Assembly: GCA_002372775.1 (NCBI GenBank)
Contig: DFIJ01000102.1
Coordinates: 1 to 31,392, forward strand
Reading direction: 5' to 3'
Source of the DNA: Christensenella sp. UBA3700
Lineage (GTDB): Bacteria; Bacillota; Clostridia; Christensenellales; UBA3700
Length of the DNA stretch: 31,392 bases
Shown here: positions 8,134 to 18,145 of the stretch, piece after piece
Position numbering within the stretch: position 1 is the first letter of the stretch
Layout of the letters: each line of letters starts with the position of its first letter
The notes under the pieces: model-generated
Database searches by the model: none
What the model was told of the DNA's origin: nothing
The model's input: only the letters and a program-made list of their open reading frames with translations
Program-made: the position numbers and the translations under genes

Positions 8134-8142
8134 AAAAAGAAA

Positions 8143-8895
8143 ATGAAAGAGATTACATCAACATCAAACCAAATAATAAAACAAGTTAAAGAGCTTAAAG
8201 ATAAGTCTAGTAGATATTCTTTAGGTCAATTTGTCGTTGAAGGTGCAAATATTATCAAGGATTTACCAAAAAGTGTAGATGTTTTGAGTTTATTTGTTGA
8301 AAAAGATAAATTATCTCAATTCGAAGATATAGTAAATAAGTACGACGATAGTATTGTTTATCTTGTTGATGAAAAGGTTATGAAAGCATTATCTGACACA
8401 CAAACTCCTTGTGGTATTTTGTGTGTTGTTAAATTGGTTACAAAACCATTTGAAAAAGAGGGTAATGTTGTTGTTCTTGATGGAGTTTCAGACCCTGGTA
8501 ATATGGGTACTATTATTAGAACATGTGTTGCTTGTGGGGTTAAAACAATCTTTGCAATTAACACTGTTGATTACACCTCTCCAAAAGTTGTTAGATCATC
8601 TATGGGAGGTCTATTTAGAGTTAATATAATAAACTCTACTTATGATGAGATTTTTGCAAATTTAAAGGACTATAACTTAGTTACTTTAGATATGCATGGC
8701 AGTGATATTTTTGATAATTTAGACATGCCAACTCCATTCGCTTTAGTTGTTGGAAATGAAGCACATGGAGTATCTCAACTTTTAAAAGAAAAGTGCAATA
8801 AATTAATATCTTTACCTATGGTTGGGGATATTGAATCTTTAAATGCAGCTGTTGCTTTATCTGTTGCACTATACCAACTAACATTTAGAAAATAA
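8143..8895 (+). CDS. TrmH/SpoU-family RNA 2'-O-ribose methyltransferase
   Basis: 250-residue SPOUT-fold enzyme that should methylate a ribose 2'-OH in rRNA or tRNA using SAM. The N-terminal substrate-binding domain (about 1-100) has the family's NQIIKQVKEL and FVVEGANII segments. The catalytic domain has motif 1 VVVLDGVSDPGNMGTIIRTC (about 108-127), motif 2 ALVVGNEAHGVS (about 201-212), and motif 3 ISLPMVGDIESLNAAVALSV (knot region). In many Clostridia a gene of this type follows rplT, so the place is usual. The ATG has no clear ribosome binding site and lies just after the rplT terminator. It may depend on read-through or on a promoter I cannot see. The exact target nucleotide cannot be told. 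Confidence 0.88.
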   Translation: MKEITSTSNQIIKQVKELKDKSSRYSLGQFVVEGANIIKDLPKSVDVLSLFVEKDKLSQFEDIVNKYDDSIVYLVDEKVMKALSDTQTPCGILCVVKLVTKPFEKEGNVVVLDGVSDPGNMGTIIRTCVACGVKTIFAINTVDYTSPKVVRSSMGGLFRVNIINSTYDEIFANLKDYNLVTLDMHGSDIFDNLDMPTPFALVVGNEAHGVSQLLKEKCNKLISLPMVGDIESLNAAVALSVALYQLTFRK

Positions 8896-8925
8896 TTGAT
8901 ATTCTCGTGTATATTTATATATAAT
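8896..8925 (+). promoter_or_regulatory. Promoter of yebC-proA-ruvC
   Basis: TTGATA (8896-8901) and TATAAT (8920-8925) with an 18-bp spacer begin right after the methyltransferase stop codon. The predicted start near 8932 leaves a leader of about 28 bases. Confidence 0.65.
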
Positions 8926-8959
8926 AAGAGGGTATAGATAGTTTAAAGGAGATTTTTTT

Positions 8960-9703
8960 ATGTCAGGACATAGCAAATGGCACAATATTCAAATGAAGAA
9001 GGGTAAGAACGACGCTGCTCGTGCTAACGTTTTTACGAAAATCGGTAGAGAAATCGCTGTAGCAGTTAAAGCTGGCGGTCCAGATCCTGCAAATAACGCA
9101 AAATTAAGAGATGTTATCGCTAAAGCTAAGGCTGCTAATATGCCTAATGATAATATCAACAGAGGTATTAAAAAGGCTGCTGGTGATGGTGATGCAGTAA
9201 ACTACGTAGAAAACACATATGAAGGATATGCTCCATGTGGCGTAGCTATGATAGTAGATACATTAACAGATAAGGTTAATAGAACAGTTGGTAACGTTAG
9301 AATGTATTTCGATAAGTGCGGTGGTTCACTAGGTGTTAGTGGTTGCGTATCTTATATGTTCGACACAATGGGCGTTATTATTATTGAAGCAGAAGGCCAT
9401 GATGAGGACGAAATCATGATGACAGCTCTTGATGCTGGCGCTGATGACGTTATCGCTGATGAAGACGTTTTCGAAATCAGAACAAGTGTTGCTAATTTCT
9501 CACAAGTTAGAGAAACTCTTGAAAAGGATTCTTCAATCAAGATCGTTTCTGCTGAAGTTTCTAGAGTTCCATCAAATACAATTGAACTTGATGAAGAACA
9601 AACAGCTAAGGTTCAAAGATTAATCGATATGCTTGAAGAAGATGATGACGTTCAAAACGTATATCATAATGGTATTTTATTCGAACAAGAGGAAGAGGAC
9701 TAA
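8960..9703 (+). CDS. yebC: YebC/TACO1-family translation factor
   Basis: 247-residue member of the YebC/PmpR/TACO1 family. It was long annotated as a transcription regulator, and newer work links the family to relief of ribosome stalling on proline-rich stretches. The start MSGHSKWHNIQMKKGKNDAA is diagnostic, and the middle (ANMPNDNINRGIKKA; YEGYAPCGVAMIV) and acidic C-terminal domain match. AAAGGAG lies 7-8 bases before the ATG. It is the first gene of a tight run yebC-proA-ruvC (3-base gap, then 1-base overlap). yebC next to ruvC is a widespread arrangement, here with proA inserted between. Confidence 0.96.
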   Translation: MSGHSKWHNIQMKKGKNDAARANVFTKIGREIAVAVKAGGPDPANNAKLRDVIAKAKAANMPNDNINRGIKKAAGDGDAVNYVENTYEGYAPCGVAMIVDTLTDKVNRTVGNVRMYFDKCGGSLGVSGCVSYMFDTMGVIIIEAEGHDEDEIMMTALDAGADDVIADEDVFEIRTSVANFSQVRETLEKDSSIKIVSAEVSRVPSNTIELDEEQTAKVQRLIDMLEEDDDVQNVYHNGILFEQEEED

Positions 9704-9706
9704 TTA

Positions 9707-10948
9707 ATGTCAACAGTTAGAGAAATTTGTTTAAAAGCAAGAAAGGCTGCATTTCAATTAGCTGCAGCTACAACTCAAGAGAAGAATGCAATGCTTGAAT
9801 GCATTGCTTCTGCTATTTTAGACGCTAAAGAGCAAATTTACTCTGCGAATAAAATCGATATTGCAAATGCAACAGGTGTTTTATCTGAATCCATGATAGA
9901 CCGTTTAACTTTAAATGATTCTAGAATTAATACAATGGTTGAAGGTGTAAGACAAGTTGCATTACTTCCAGATCCAATTGGAGAAATTACAGACGAATGG
10001 ACTACAAAGAATGGTTTAATGTTCAAGAAGGTTAGAGTTCCTCTAGGAACAATCGGCGTTATTTATGAATCTAGACCAAACGTAACAATTGATGTTGCTG
10101 CTTTATGTTTAAAGAGTGGTAACTGTGTAGTTCTTCGTGGCGGAAAAGAAGCTATAAATTCTAACAGAGTTTTACATGAAATCGTTGCAAAAGCACTTAA
10201 GGATAATGGCTATGACGAGAATATCGTATGTTTTATTGACGATACAACTCGTGAATCAACACAAGAACTATTAAAACAAGGTGATTGTATTGATGTCGTT
10301 ATTCCAAGAGGCGGCAATGGATTAAAGAAATTCGTACTAGAAAATGCTACAATGCCAGTTGTTGCTTCATCAGGTGGTAACTGCCATATGTACATTCATG
10401 AAAGTGCAGATTTAGCATTAGCTGAAAAAGTTATCTATAATGCCAAAATGAGTAGACCATCTACTTGTAACGCATTAGAGCAATTATTAGTAGATAGAGC
10501 AATTGCAAATAAGATTCCACAACTTGTTGTAAGAATGGTAAAAGATGGTTGCGTAATTAATGGTAACCAAGAGATTTGCGATTTAGTTCCAGGAGCTCAA
10601 CTTTGTGATGAAGAAGAATATAAGAAAGAACATGAAGATTATATTCTTACTGTTTCTATTGTAGATGACTATGTAGCAGCTATTGATCAAATCAATGCAA
10701 ATAATACAAAACACTCAGACGCTATTATTGCTACAGATGAAAAAGTTATAGACATCTTTAAGAAGAAAGTAGACACAGGATGCTTATATGTAAACACATC
10801 TACAAGATTTACAGATGGCTTTGAGTTTGGTTTTGGGGCCGAAATAGGCATTTCTACACAAAAATTACATGCAAGAGGTCCTCTTGCTTTAAAACAATTA
10901 ACAAGTGAAAAATACATCATTGTAGGAAACGGACAAGTTAGACAATAA
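9707..10948 (+). CDS. proA: Gamma-glutamyl phosphate reductase
   Basis: 413-residue NADPH-dependent enzyme that reduces L-glutamyl-5-phosphate to the semialdehyde, the second step of proline synthesis. It has the aldehyde-dehydrogenase fold. The catalytic Cys254 lies in SRPSTCNALEQLL, and GTIGVIYESRPNVT and PRGGNGLKKFV are family signatures. The C-terminal TSTRFTDGFEFGFGAEIGIST block is intact. proB, the kinase partner, is not in the window, which is unusual as proBA are often adjacent. The gene starts 3 bases after yebC, and the AGAGGAAGAGGA at the end of yebC can serve as its ribosome binding site. It overlaps ruvC by one base (TAATG). Confidence 0.97.
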   Translation: MSTVREICLKARKAAFQLAAATTQEKNAMLECIASAILDAKEQIYSANKIDIANATGVLSESMIDRLTLNDSRINTMVEGVRQVALLPDPIGEITDEWTTKNGLMFKKVRVPLGTIGVIYESRPNVTIDVAALCLKSGNCVVLRGGKEAINSNRVLHEIVAKALKDNGYDENIVCFIDDTTRESTQELLKQGDCIDVVIPRGGNGLKKFVLENATMPVVASSGGNCHMYIHESADLALAEKVIYNAKMSRPSTCNALEQLLVDRAIANKIPQLVVRMVKDGCVINGNQEICDLVPGAQLCDEEEYKKEHEDYILTVSIVDDYVAAIDQINANNTKHSDAIIATDEKVIDIFKKKVDTGCLYVNTSTRFTDGFEFGFGAEIGISTQKLHARGPLALKQLTSEKYIIVGNGQVRQ

Positions 10949-11457
10949 TGATAGTTTTAGGAATAGACCCAGGTTTAGCCATTGTAGGATATGGTGTTAT
11001 ATCTGTAGAAAAGGGAAAATCTACAGTGGTTGACTATGGTGTTATTAATACTCCAAAAGAAGATACAATTCCTGTTAGATTACAAAAGATTTATGAAGGC
11101 ATGAATGCTATATTAGATAAATTCAAGCCAGATGCTGTTGCTATTGAAGAATTATTCTTTAATACTAATACAACAACGGGTATTAACGTAGCTCAAGCAA
11201 GAGGTGTAGTATTACTTGCTTGTTTAAATAAATGTCCAAATCTATTTGAATATACTCCGCTTCAAGTTAAAATGACAATGACCGGTTATGGTAAAGCAGA
11301 GAAGAAGCAAATTCAATATATGGTCTCTAAATATTTAAATCTAGCTTCTATTCCAAAGCCAGATGATGCTGCAGATGCTTTAGCTCTTGCACTTACTCAT
11401 ACTAAAAGTAATTTGTTTGCTAATCAATTCAGAATTGGTGAACAATATAGAAAATAA
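10948..11457 (+). CDS. ruvC: Holliday junction endonuclease RuvC
   Basis: 169-residue resolvase that cuts four-way DNA junctions together with RuvAB. The RNase H-like active site is complete: Asp7 in GIDPGL, Glu67 in AIEEL, and Asp140/Asp143 in PKPDDAADALALA. The start codon shares one base with the proA stop (TAATG), so translation is probably coupled. In most bacteria ruvC is followed directly by ruvA and ruvB. Here a 2.7-kb insert with a RloA/RloB-like pair and mscL separates them, and ruvAB has its own promoter. Confidence 0.96.
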   Translation: MIVLGIDPGLAIVGYGVISVEKGKSTVVDYGVINTPKEDTIPVRLQKIYEGMNAILDKFKPDAVAIEELFFNTNTTTGINVAQARGVVLLACLNKCPNLFEYTPLQVKMTMTGYGKAEKKQIQYMVSKYLNLASIPKPDDAADALALALTHTKSNLFANQFRIGEQYRK

Positions 11458-11500
11458 ATTATTATTGCAAAATTTGTAAAAAAATCACATAAATTAGAAA

Positions 11501-11516
11501 AATATTTATAAATATT
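11501..11516. repeat. 16-bp palindrome just upstream of the RloA-like promoter
   Basis: AATATTTATAAATATT is a perfect palindrome that ends one base before the -35 box at 11518. It could be an operator for the cassette. Only A and T are used, so chance is a real possibility. Confidence 0.35.
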
Positions 11517-11517
11517 C

Positions 11518-11546
11518 TTGATATTCTCTTTTAATAGTTGTATATT
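11518..11546 (+). promoter_or_regulatory. Promoter of the RloA/RloB-like pair
   Basis: TTGATA (11518-11523) and TATATT (11541-11546) have a 17-bp spacer and lie 21 bases before the start codon. This gives the cassette its own transcription. Confidence 0.6.
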
Positions 11547-11567
11547 TGAACTACTAGGAGAATTTGT

Positions 11568-12818
11568 ATGTTACTAGAATTTAGTATAAACAATTTTAAA
11601 TCATTTAAGAATAAAACAACTTTTTCAATGGAAAAAGGTGTTGGTGATGAATTAGAAAATAACTATTTTTCTACATCAGCAGGTGAAGTGTTGAAAGTAG
11701 CTTCGATGTTTGGTCCAAACGCTTCCGGTAAATCAAATTTTATGCGTGCTTTTACTGCGGCTATAATGATGGTTAGAAATTCTAATATTAATCAGCCTGG
11801 TACAAAAAATGTATATTACGATCCATTTGCATTTGAAAACAAAACTGACAAGAAAGATGATTTAATTGAATTTGAATTTATTATACTTATTGATTCGGTA
11901 AAATATATCTATAGTTTTGCATATGATGAAACAAAAATAGTATCAGAAAAATTGGTTGCATATTATTCTCAAAAACCTACTACTGTTTTCGCTAGAGAAA
12001 ATGTAAATGAGTATAAGTTTATTACGGAAGATCAAAAACAATTAACAGAGATTTTGAAGAAAAATACTGATAACAAATTGTTTTTATCAACTGCTACTAA
12101 TTGGAACTATAGTAAAACAAAGCCTGTGTTTGATTGGTTTATGGAAGGAATTGACACATATAGCAGTTTTGAGCATCTACCAAATACTCCATCGGATAGT
12201 TTAATAAGTTATAAAAGAGACGATAAGGATTTAAAAGAATTTGCATTGAAGGTTCTTAAGGAAGCTGATTTTCAGATTACTGATTATTCTATTAAAGTAC
12301 ACGAGGTGCAAGTTGATGCTGCTCGTATAGGTGGTCCAGCAGGTGTGCTTGTTCCTATTCAGCAACTAGAAGTTCAAATGAAGCATGAAATAGAAAATGA
12401 GAATGGTGAAATCCAAGAGTATTCGCTAAATTTATTAAAGGAATCAAATGGTACTCAAAACATCTTCCATTTAATTCCAAAATTAAAAAGGGCATTTGAC
12501 TGCAGTAGAGTTCTTGTTGTAGATGAAATAGAAAAGAGTTTACATCCATCAATAATAGAATACATAATCAAGTTGTTCAATGATAAAGAAATAAACAAAT
12601 ACAATAGCCAATTGATATTTAGTACACATAATTTGTTGTTGCTAAACAGTAATAAGTTGAGAAGAGATCAATATTGGTTTGCTGATAAAGATTATAAGAC
12701 AGGAATATCGGAAATTTATTCACTTGATGAATTTAAGATAAGAAAAGATGATAGGAGATTAAAGAATTATTTAAATGGTAGATATGGTGCAATTCCATAT
12801 ATAGATTTAGGAGATTAG
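11568..12818 (+). CDS. RloA-like AAA ATPase (AbiL-type defence protein)
   Basis: 416-residue ABC/SMC-like ATPase of the AAA_15 (RloA/AbiLi) group. The N-terminus LLEFSINNFKSFKNKTTFSM is the standard opening of this group. Walker A is GPNASGKSN (residues 49-57), a signature-like LLKESNGTQNIF lies at 289-300, Walker B VLVVDE ends at Glu320, the EKSLHP motif follows, and the switch His354 is in FSTHN. The C-terminus LNGRYGAIPYI is also typical. In AbiL and related systems such an ATPase pairs with a TOPRIM-type nuclease and acts in phage defence by abortive infection, and the next gene is that partner. AGGAG lies 8 bases before the ATG. Role in defence is inferred from family and pairing. RloA genes also occur inside type I restriction loci, but no restriction genes are seen here. 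Confidence 0.88.
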   Translation: MLLEFSINNFKSFKNKTTFSMEKGVGDELENNYFSTSAGEVLKVASMFGPNASGKSNFMRAFTAAIMMVRNSNINQPGTKNVYYDPFAFENKTDKKDDLIEFEFIILIDSVKYIYSFAYDETKIVSEKLVAYYSQKPTTVFARENVNEYKFITEDQKQLTEILKKNTDNKLFLSTATNWNYSKTKPVFDWFMEGIDTYSSFEHLPNTPSDSLISYKRDDKDLKEFALKVLKEADFQITDYSIKVHEVQVDAARIGGPAGVLVPIQQLEVQMKHEIENENGEIQEYSLNLLKESNGTQNIFHLIPKLKRAFDCSRVLVVDEIEKSLHPSIIEYIIKLFNDKEINKYNSQLIFSTHNLLLLNSNKLRRDQYWFADKDYKTGISEIYSLDEFKIRKDDRRLKNYLNGRYGAIPYIDLGD

Positions 12819-12819
12819 A

Positions 12820-13431
12820 ATGAGGAGTAAGAATACTAAGACTAGAGAAAGGGCTCCGATAATTCTTATAAAGGGAGAGGGAATTACAGAGAGTAACTAT
12901 TTAAAGAGTTTTAATGAAAGAAATGTGATTAATATCAGAAAAGCTACTGGGAATAAAACAGACCCAGAGGGAATGCTTGATGAATTAATCGAATATATGC
13001 AAGAAGAAGCAATATCGCCTAGAGATTTTGGGGATAAAGTATTCTTGCTTGTTGATGTTGATTTAAGTGATATCCAAGTAGATCATATTATGAAAATACT
13101 GGATAAATGCAAAAAGAATGATGTTGAACTGATTACATCAAATCCAACATTCGAAATTTGGTTTTTAATGTATTCTAAAAAATCGGGTCTAGTATTTAAA
13201 GATAGTAAATCAGTAAAAGAGGCACTCAAAAAGATTATAAAAGGATATACCCCTGGAAATATTACTAATGAAAAAGATATTCCAGGTAATAGAAAAGATG
13301 CTATAAATTATGCATTAAGTATAGATGCGAAACTGGGCAAATATAAAGAAAAGATAAAACATAATCCTCATTGTGATATGTATAAATTCTTTGAGTGTAT
13401 AGAAGATATTAAAAAGAGATTTTCAAAGTAG
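12820..13431 (+). CDS. RloB-like TOPRIM-domain protein (AbiLii type)
   Basis: 203-residue protein of the RloB family, the usual partner of RloA. A TOPRIM-like active site is visible: Glu20 and Glu24 in ILIKGEGITESNYL and the Asp pair Asp79/Asp81 in FLLVDVDLSD. The SNPTFEIWFLMYSKKSG segment (about 107-123) is the family's best-known motif, often ending in His where this protein has Tyr. The C-terminal half is Lys-rich and should contact nucleic acid. The start lies 1 base after the ATPase stop, with TAGGAGA as ribosome binding site, so the two are co-translated. Predicted effector nuclease of the pair, with the ATPase as sensor or regulator. The activity of this protein itself is not shown. 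Confidence 0.87.
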   Translation: MRSKNTKTRERAPIILIKGEGITESNYLKSFNERNVINIRKATGNKTDPEGMLDELIEYMQEEAISPRDFGDKVFLLVDVDLSDIQVDHIMKILDKCKKNDVELITSNPTFEIWFLMYSKKSGLVFKDSKSVKEALKKIIKGYTPGNITNEKDIPGNRKDAINYALSIDAKLGKYKEKIKHNPHCDMYKFFECIEDIKKRFSK

Positions 13432-13432
13432 A

Positions 13433-13460
13433 AAAATAGGGAGCATTTACTCCCTATTTT
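13433..13460. terminator. Bidirectional terminator between rloB-like gene and mscL
   Basis: A perfect 11-bp stem AAAATAGGGAG (13433-13443) with CTCCCTATTTT (13450-13460) has a 6-base loop. It has T on the + side and A before it, so it can end both converging transcripts. Confidence 0.88.
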
Positions 13461-13475
13461 GTTATAAACAAAAAG

Positions 13476-14072
13476 TTATTTGTTTTTCTTTTTTAATTCT
13501 GCAAGGATTTCAGCAAGTAATTCTTCTTGGGTTGGCTTCTTAGCTTCTTCAGCAGCCTTTGCTTCTTCCTCAGCTTTCTTAGCAGCTTCTTCAGCTTCAG
13601 CAGCTTCGATTTCTGCTTTCATCTTTTCTTCTTTCTTTGTTAACTTAATGCCTTTATCAATCTTAACTTGTAGAATCTTTTTCTTATCTGTAATTGTTGA
13701 GTTTGCGGTTTTAACAGTATTAAATGCTTTAACGATAAGGAATAGAACTATAGCGATTAAGATGAAGTTTATAATTGCAGAGATAAAAGCACCCCAGTCA
13801 ATATATACAGAATTTGCTAAATCTAATACTTGAGAACCAGTAGCTTCGTCTATTTTGTAAACTCCGACAAGAACGCTATACATAGAAGATAGAGCTTCTG
13901 TATTTCCACCTGCGCAGTAGTAGATTATAGTATTGATCAATGGTTTTAAAATACCATTAGATAGAGCAGTAACGATTGCAGTAAAAGCACCACCAATAAT
14001 AGTACCAACAGCAAGGTCCATTACGCTTCCACGAGAAATAAATGTCTTAAATTCATTTAGCCACTTTTTCAT
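13476..14072 (-). CDS. mscL: Large-conductance mechanosensitive channel with charged insert
   Basis: 198-residue MscL, a homopentameric channel that opens under membrane tension and releases solutes on hypo-osmotic shock. The N-terminal helix (KKWLNEFKTFISRGSVMDLAV) and TM1 (about 18-45, with AVGTIIGGAF) are typical. The loop is about 46-92 and TM2 about 95-117. The family is normally about 120-150 residues. The excess is an Ala/Glu/Lys-rich segment (about 145-180) placed before the conserved C-terminal bundle helix (PTQEELLAEILAELKK), so the insert lengthens the link between TM2 and that bundle. The start has AAAGGGAGT 8 bases upstream on the - strand. It is the only - strand gene, has its own promoter, and shares a terminator with the RloB-like gene. 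Confidence 0.95.
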   Translation of the reverse strand: MKKWLNEFKTFISRGSVMDLAVGTIIGGAFTAIVTALSNGILKPLINTIIYYCAGGNTEALSSMYSVLVGVYKIDEATGSQVLDLANSVYIDWGAFISAIINFILIAIVLFLIVKAFNTVKTANSTITDKKKILQVKIDKGIKLTKKEEKMKAEIEAAEAEEAAKKAEEEAKAAEEAKKPTQEELLAEILAELKKKNK

Positions 14073-14110
14073 ATAAATAGACTCCCTTTGTTAATTTTAT
14101 TATTAAAATT

Positions 14111-14139
14111 ATTATAGAATATAGGCCTCAATTATTCAA
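14111..14139 (-). promoter_or_regulatory. Promoter of mscL (minus strand)
   Basis: On the - strand TTGAAT (14139-14134) and a perfect TATAAT (14116-14111) have a 17-bp spacer, about 38 bases before the mscL start codon. Confidence 0.7.
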
Positions 14140-14158
14140 TGTCTAATCCTTAGTTTCA

Positions 14159-14190
14159 TTGACTTTATTTCTTTAATATTTTAATATAAT
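14159..14190 (+). promoter_or_regulatory. Promoter of ruvAB-queA-tgt, apparently leaderless
   Basis: TTGACT (14159-14164) is followed by TAATAT (14182-14187, 17-bp spacer), overlapped by TATAAT (14185-14190, 20-bp spacer). With either box transcription would start about 14194-14197, at or next to the ruvA ATG at 14196. Confidence 0.65.
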
Positions 14191-14195
14191 TACGT

Positions 14196-14792
14196 ATGTA
14201 TTATTCAATCACAGGTAAAGTAGCATATATAGAAGAGGGAAGATTAGTCGTTGAGTGCAATGGCATCGGTTATGATGTTTTAGTTTCTAACAACACATTA
14301 CAAAAACTTGGAGAAGTTGGAAAACAAATTACTATTTACACAACAGTAAAAGTTACTGACGACACAATCAAACTATATGGTTTCTATGAAAAAGAAGAAA
14401 AGGGTATGTTCTTAAAGTTGACATCAATCTCTGGTGTTGGCCCAAAAACAGCTCTTATTATTTTATCTTCTATTGATCCAAAGACATTAGCTTTAAATAT
14501 CGTTAATTCGGATTATAAGGCGCTTGCAAAAGTTAAAGGTATCGGTAAGAAAACTGCTATGAGAATAATCATGGAATTAAAAGAAAAGCTTGAAGAAGAA
14601 GATATTGATTCAATGACAGATGATATTTCTCCAATTCATAAAGCTCAAGATAAGTTATCTCAAGATGCCGTTCTTGCTCTTGCTTCATTAGGGATGACAA
14701 AGGGCGAAGCTACAAGAAGAGTTGCTGAATGTAGAAAAGATGCTGATACACTTGAAGACTTAATTAGATTAGTTCTAAGGAGTATGCGTTAA
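14196..14792 (+). CDS. ruvA: Holliday junction branch migration protein RuvA
   Basis: 198-residue four-way-junction-binding subunit of the RuvAB motor. The N-terminus [20 protein letters not shown] matches RuvA starts, so the ATG at 14196 is the right one. Domain I (about 1-63) is the OB fold. The helix-hairpin-helix repeats ([39 protein letters not shown]) lie at about 72-130. A C-terminal RuvB-binding domain (about 150-198, [16 protein letters not shown]) ends the protein. There is no ribosome binding site, and the promoter places the message start at the ATG, so it is probably a leaderless message. It overlaps ruvB by one base (TAATG). Confidence 0.96.
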   Translation: MYYSITGKVAYIEEGRLVVECNGIGYDVLVSNNTLQKLGEVGKQITIYTTVKVTDDTIKLYGFYEKEEKGMFLKLTSISGVGPKTALIILSSIDPKTLALNIVNSDYKALAKVKGIGKKTAMRIIMELKEKLEEEDIDSMTDDISPIHKAQDKLSQDAVLALASLGMTKGEATRRVAECRKDADTLEDLIRLVLRSMR

Positions 14793-15844
14793 TGGATTTC
14801 AATAAAGAAGAAAGATTTATGTCTTCTATGGAAACTATTCAAGATGCGGATAGTGAAAATATTTTACGTCCCAAGACTCTTGAGTCTTACATTGGACAAG
14901 AAAAAGTAAAAGCAAATCTAAAAGTCTATATTAAAGCTGCAAAGAAAAGAGGAGAACCTTTAGATCATATTCTTTTATATGGTCCTCCAGGTCTTGGTAA
15001 AACTACACTTGCAAATATCGTTGCAAACGAGATGGGAACTTCAATTAAAGTTACGTCAGGCCCAGCTTTAAATACTGCTGCGGATTTAGCGGCAATATTA
15101 ACAGGACTTCAAGAAGGCGAAGTTTTATTTATTGATGAAATTCATAGATTAAATAAATCAGTAGAAGAAAAGTTATATTCTGCAATGGAAGATTTTGCAA
15201 TTGATATGGTATGGGGTAAAGGTCCTCTTGCTAATATGACAAGACTTCCAGTTCCAAAGTTTACTCTTGTTGGGGCTACAACAAAAGCAGGTTCTTTATC
15301 CTCTCCACTTAGAGATAGATTTGGCGTTCAATTTAGACTTGAAATGTATACAAATGAGGAACTATCTACTATTATTAAGAACTCAGCAAAAGTTTTAAAT
15401 ATCGCTATTGACGAAGATGGTGCTCTTGAAATGGCTAAAAGATCTAGAGGTACACCACGTATAGCAAATAGATTATTAAAGAGAATTAGAGACTTTGCTG
15501 AAATCGAAGGTAATGGAATTATAGATAAGCAAATAACTGATTTATCTTTAAATAGGCTTGAAATCGATGAATTCGGTCTTGATGTAATTGACAGAAGAAT
15601 TCTAGAGATAATGATAGATAAATTTAATGGTGGTCCAGTAGGCCTAGATACTTTAGCTGCTGCAGTAGGCGAAGATGTTAATACTATCGAGGATATGTAT
15701 GAACCATATTTAATGCAAATTACTTTTATAGCAAGAACTCCACGTGGTAGAATATGCCTTCCTGATGCTTATAAGCATCTAGGTAGAAAAGTGCCACATT
15801 ATGTAGAGCAACTTTCTATGGATTTAGATAGTGAGGATAAATAG
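14792..15844 (+). CDS. ruvB: Holliday junction DNA helicase RuvB
   Basis: 350-residue AAA+ motor that drives branch migration with RuvA. Walker A is [12 protein letters not shown], Walker B is [12 protein letters not shown], sensor 1 is [19 protein letters not shown], which also holds the arginine finger region, and sensor 2 is [13 protein letters not shown]. The C-terminal winged-helix DNA-binding domain includes [23 protein letters not shown] lies 8 bases before the start, which shares one base with the ruvA stop. The next gene, queA, begins directly after the stop with no gap. Confidence 0.97.
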   Translation: MDFNKEERFMSSMETIQDADSENILRPKTLESYIGQEKVKANLKVYIKAAKKRGEPLDHILLYGPPGLGKTTLANIVANEMGTSIKVTSGPALNTAADLAAILTGLQEGEVLFIDEIHRLNKSVEEKLYSAMEDFAIDMVWGKGPLANMTRLPVPKFTLVGATTKAGSLSSPLRDRFGVQFRLEMYTNEELSTIIKNSAKVLNIAIDEDGALEMAKRSRGTPRIANRLLKRIRDFAEIEGNGIIDKQITDLSLNRLEIDEFGLDVIDRRILEIMIDKFNGGPVGLDTLAAAVGEDVNTIEDMYEPYLMQITFIARTPRGRICLPDAYKHLGRKVPHYVEQLSMDLDSEDK

Positions 15845-18038
<2,194 letters not shown>

Positions 18039-18067
18039 GAATGTATAAGGCTCGTAAATTATTTTAC

Positions 18068-18096
18068 TTGCGATTATGTGCTTATTAATATATTAT
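18068..18096 (+). promoter_or_regulatory. Promoter of yajC
   Basis: TTGCGA (18068-18073) and TATTAT (18091-18096) with a 17-bp spacer lie in the gap between tgt and yajC, about 50 bases before the yajC start. Confidence 0.5.
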
Positions 18097-18145
18097 TAAA
18101 AAGGTGTTATCCTAAGATGACAAGAAGAAAAAGGAGAAATTAATT

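Noticed and set aside
8411..8629. 72-codon open frame inside the methyltransferase gene
   Set aside because: Leu/Val-rich translation of a shifted frame, with no ribosome binding site and covered by a conserved enzyme.
11568..13431. Retron or PARIS system
   Set aside because: There is no reverse transcriptase or msr-msd RNA. The second protein looks like RloB, not the DUF4435 AriB of PARIS.
13480..13833. Long open frame antisense to mscL
   Set aside because: It mirrors the Ala/Glu/Lys-rich codons of mscL as Ser/Ala/Phe runs and has no ribosome binding site.
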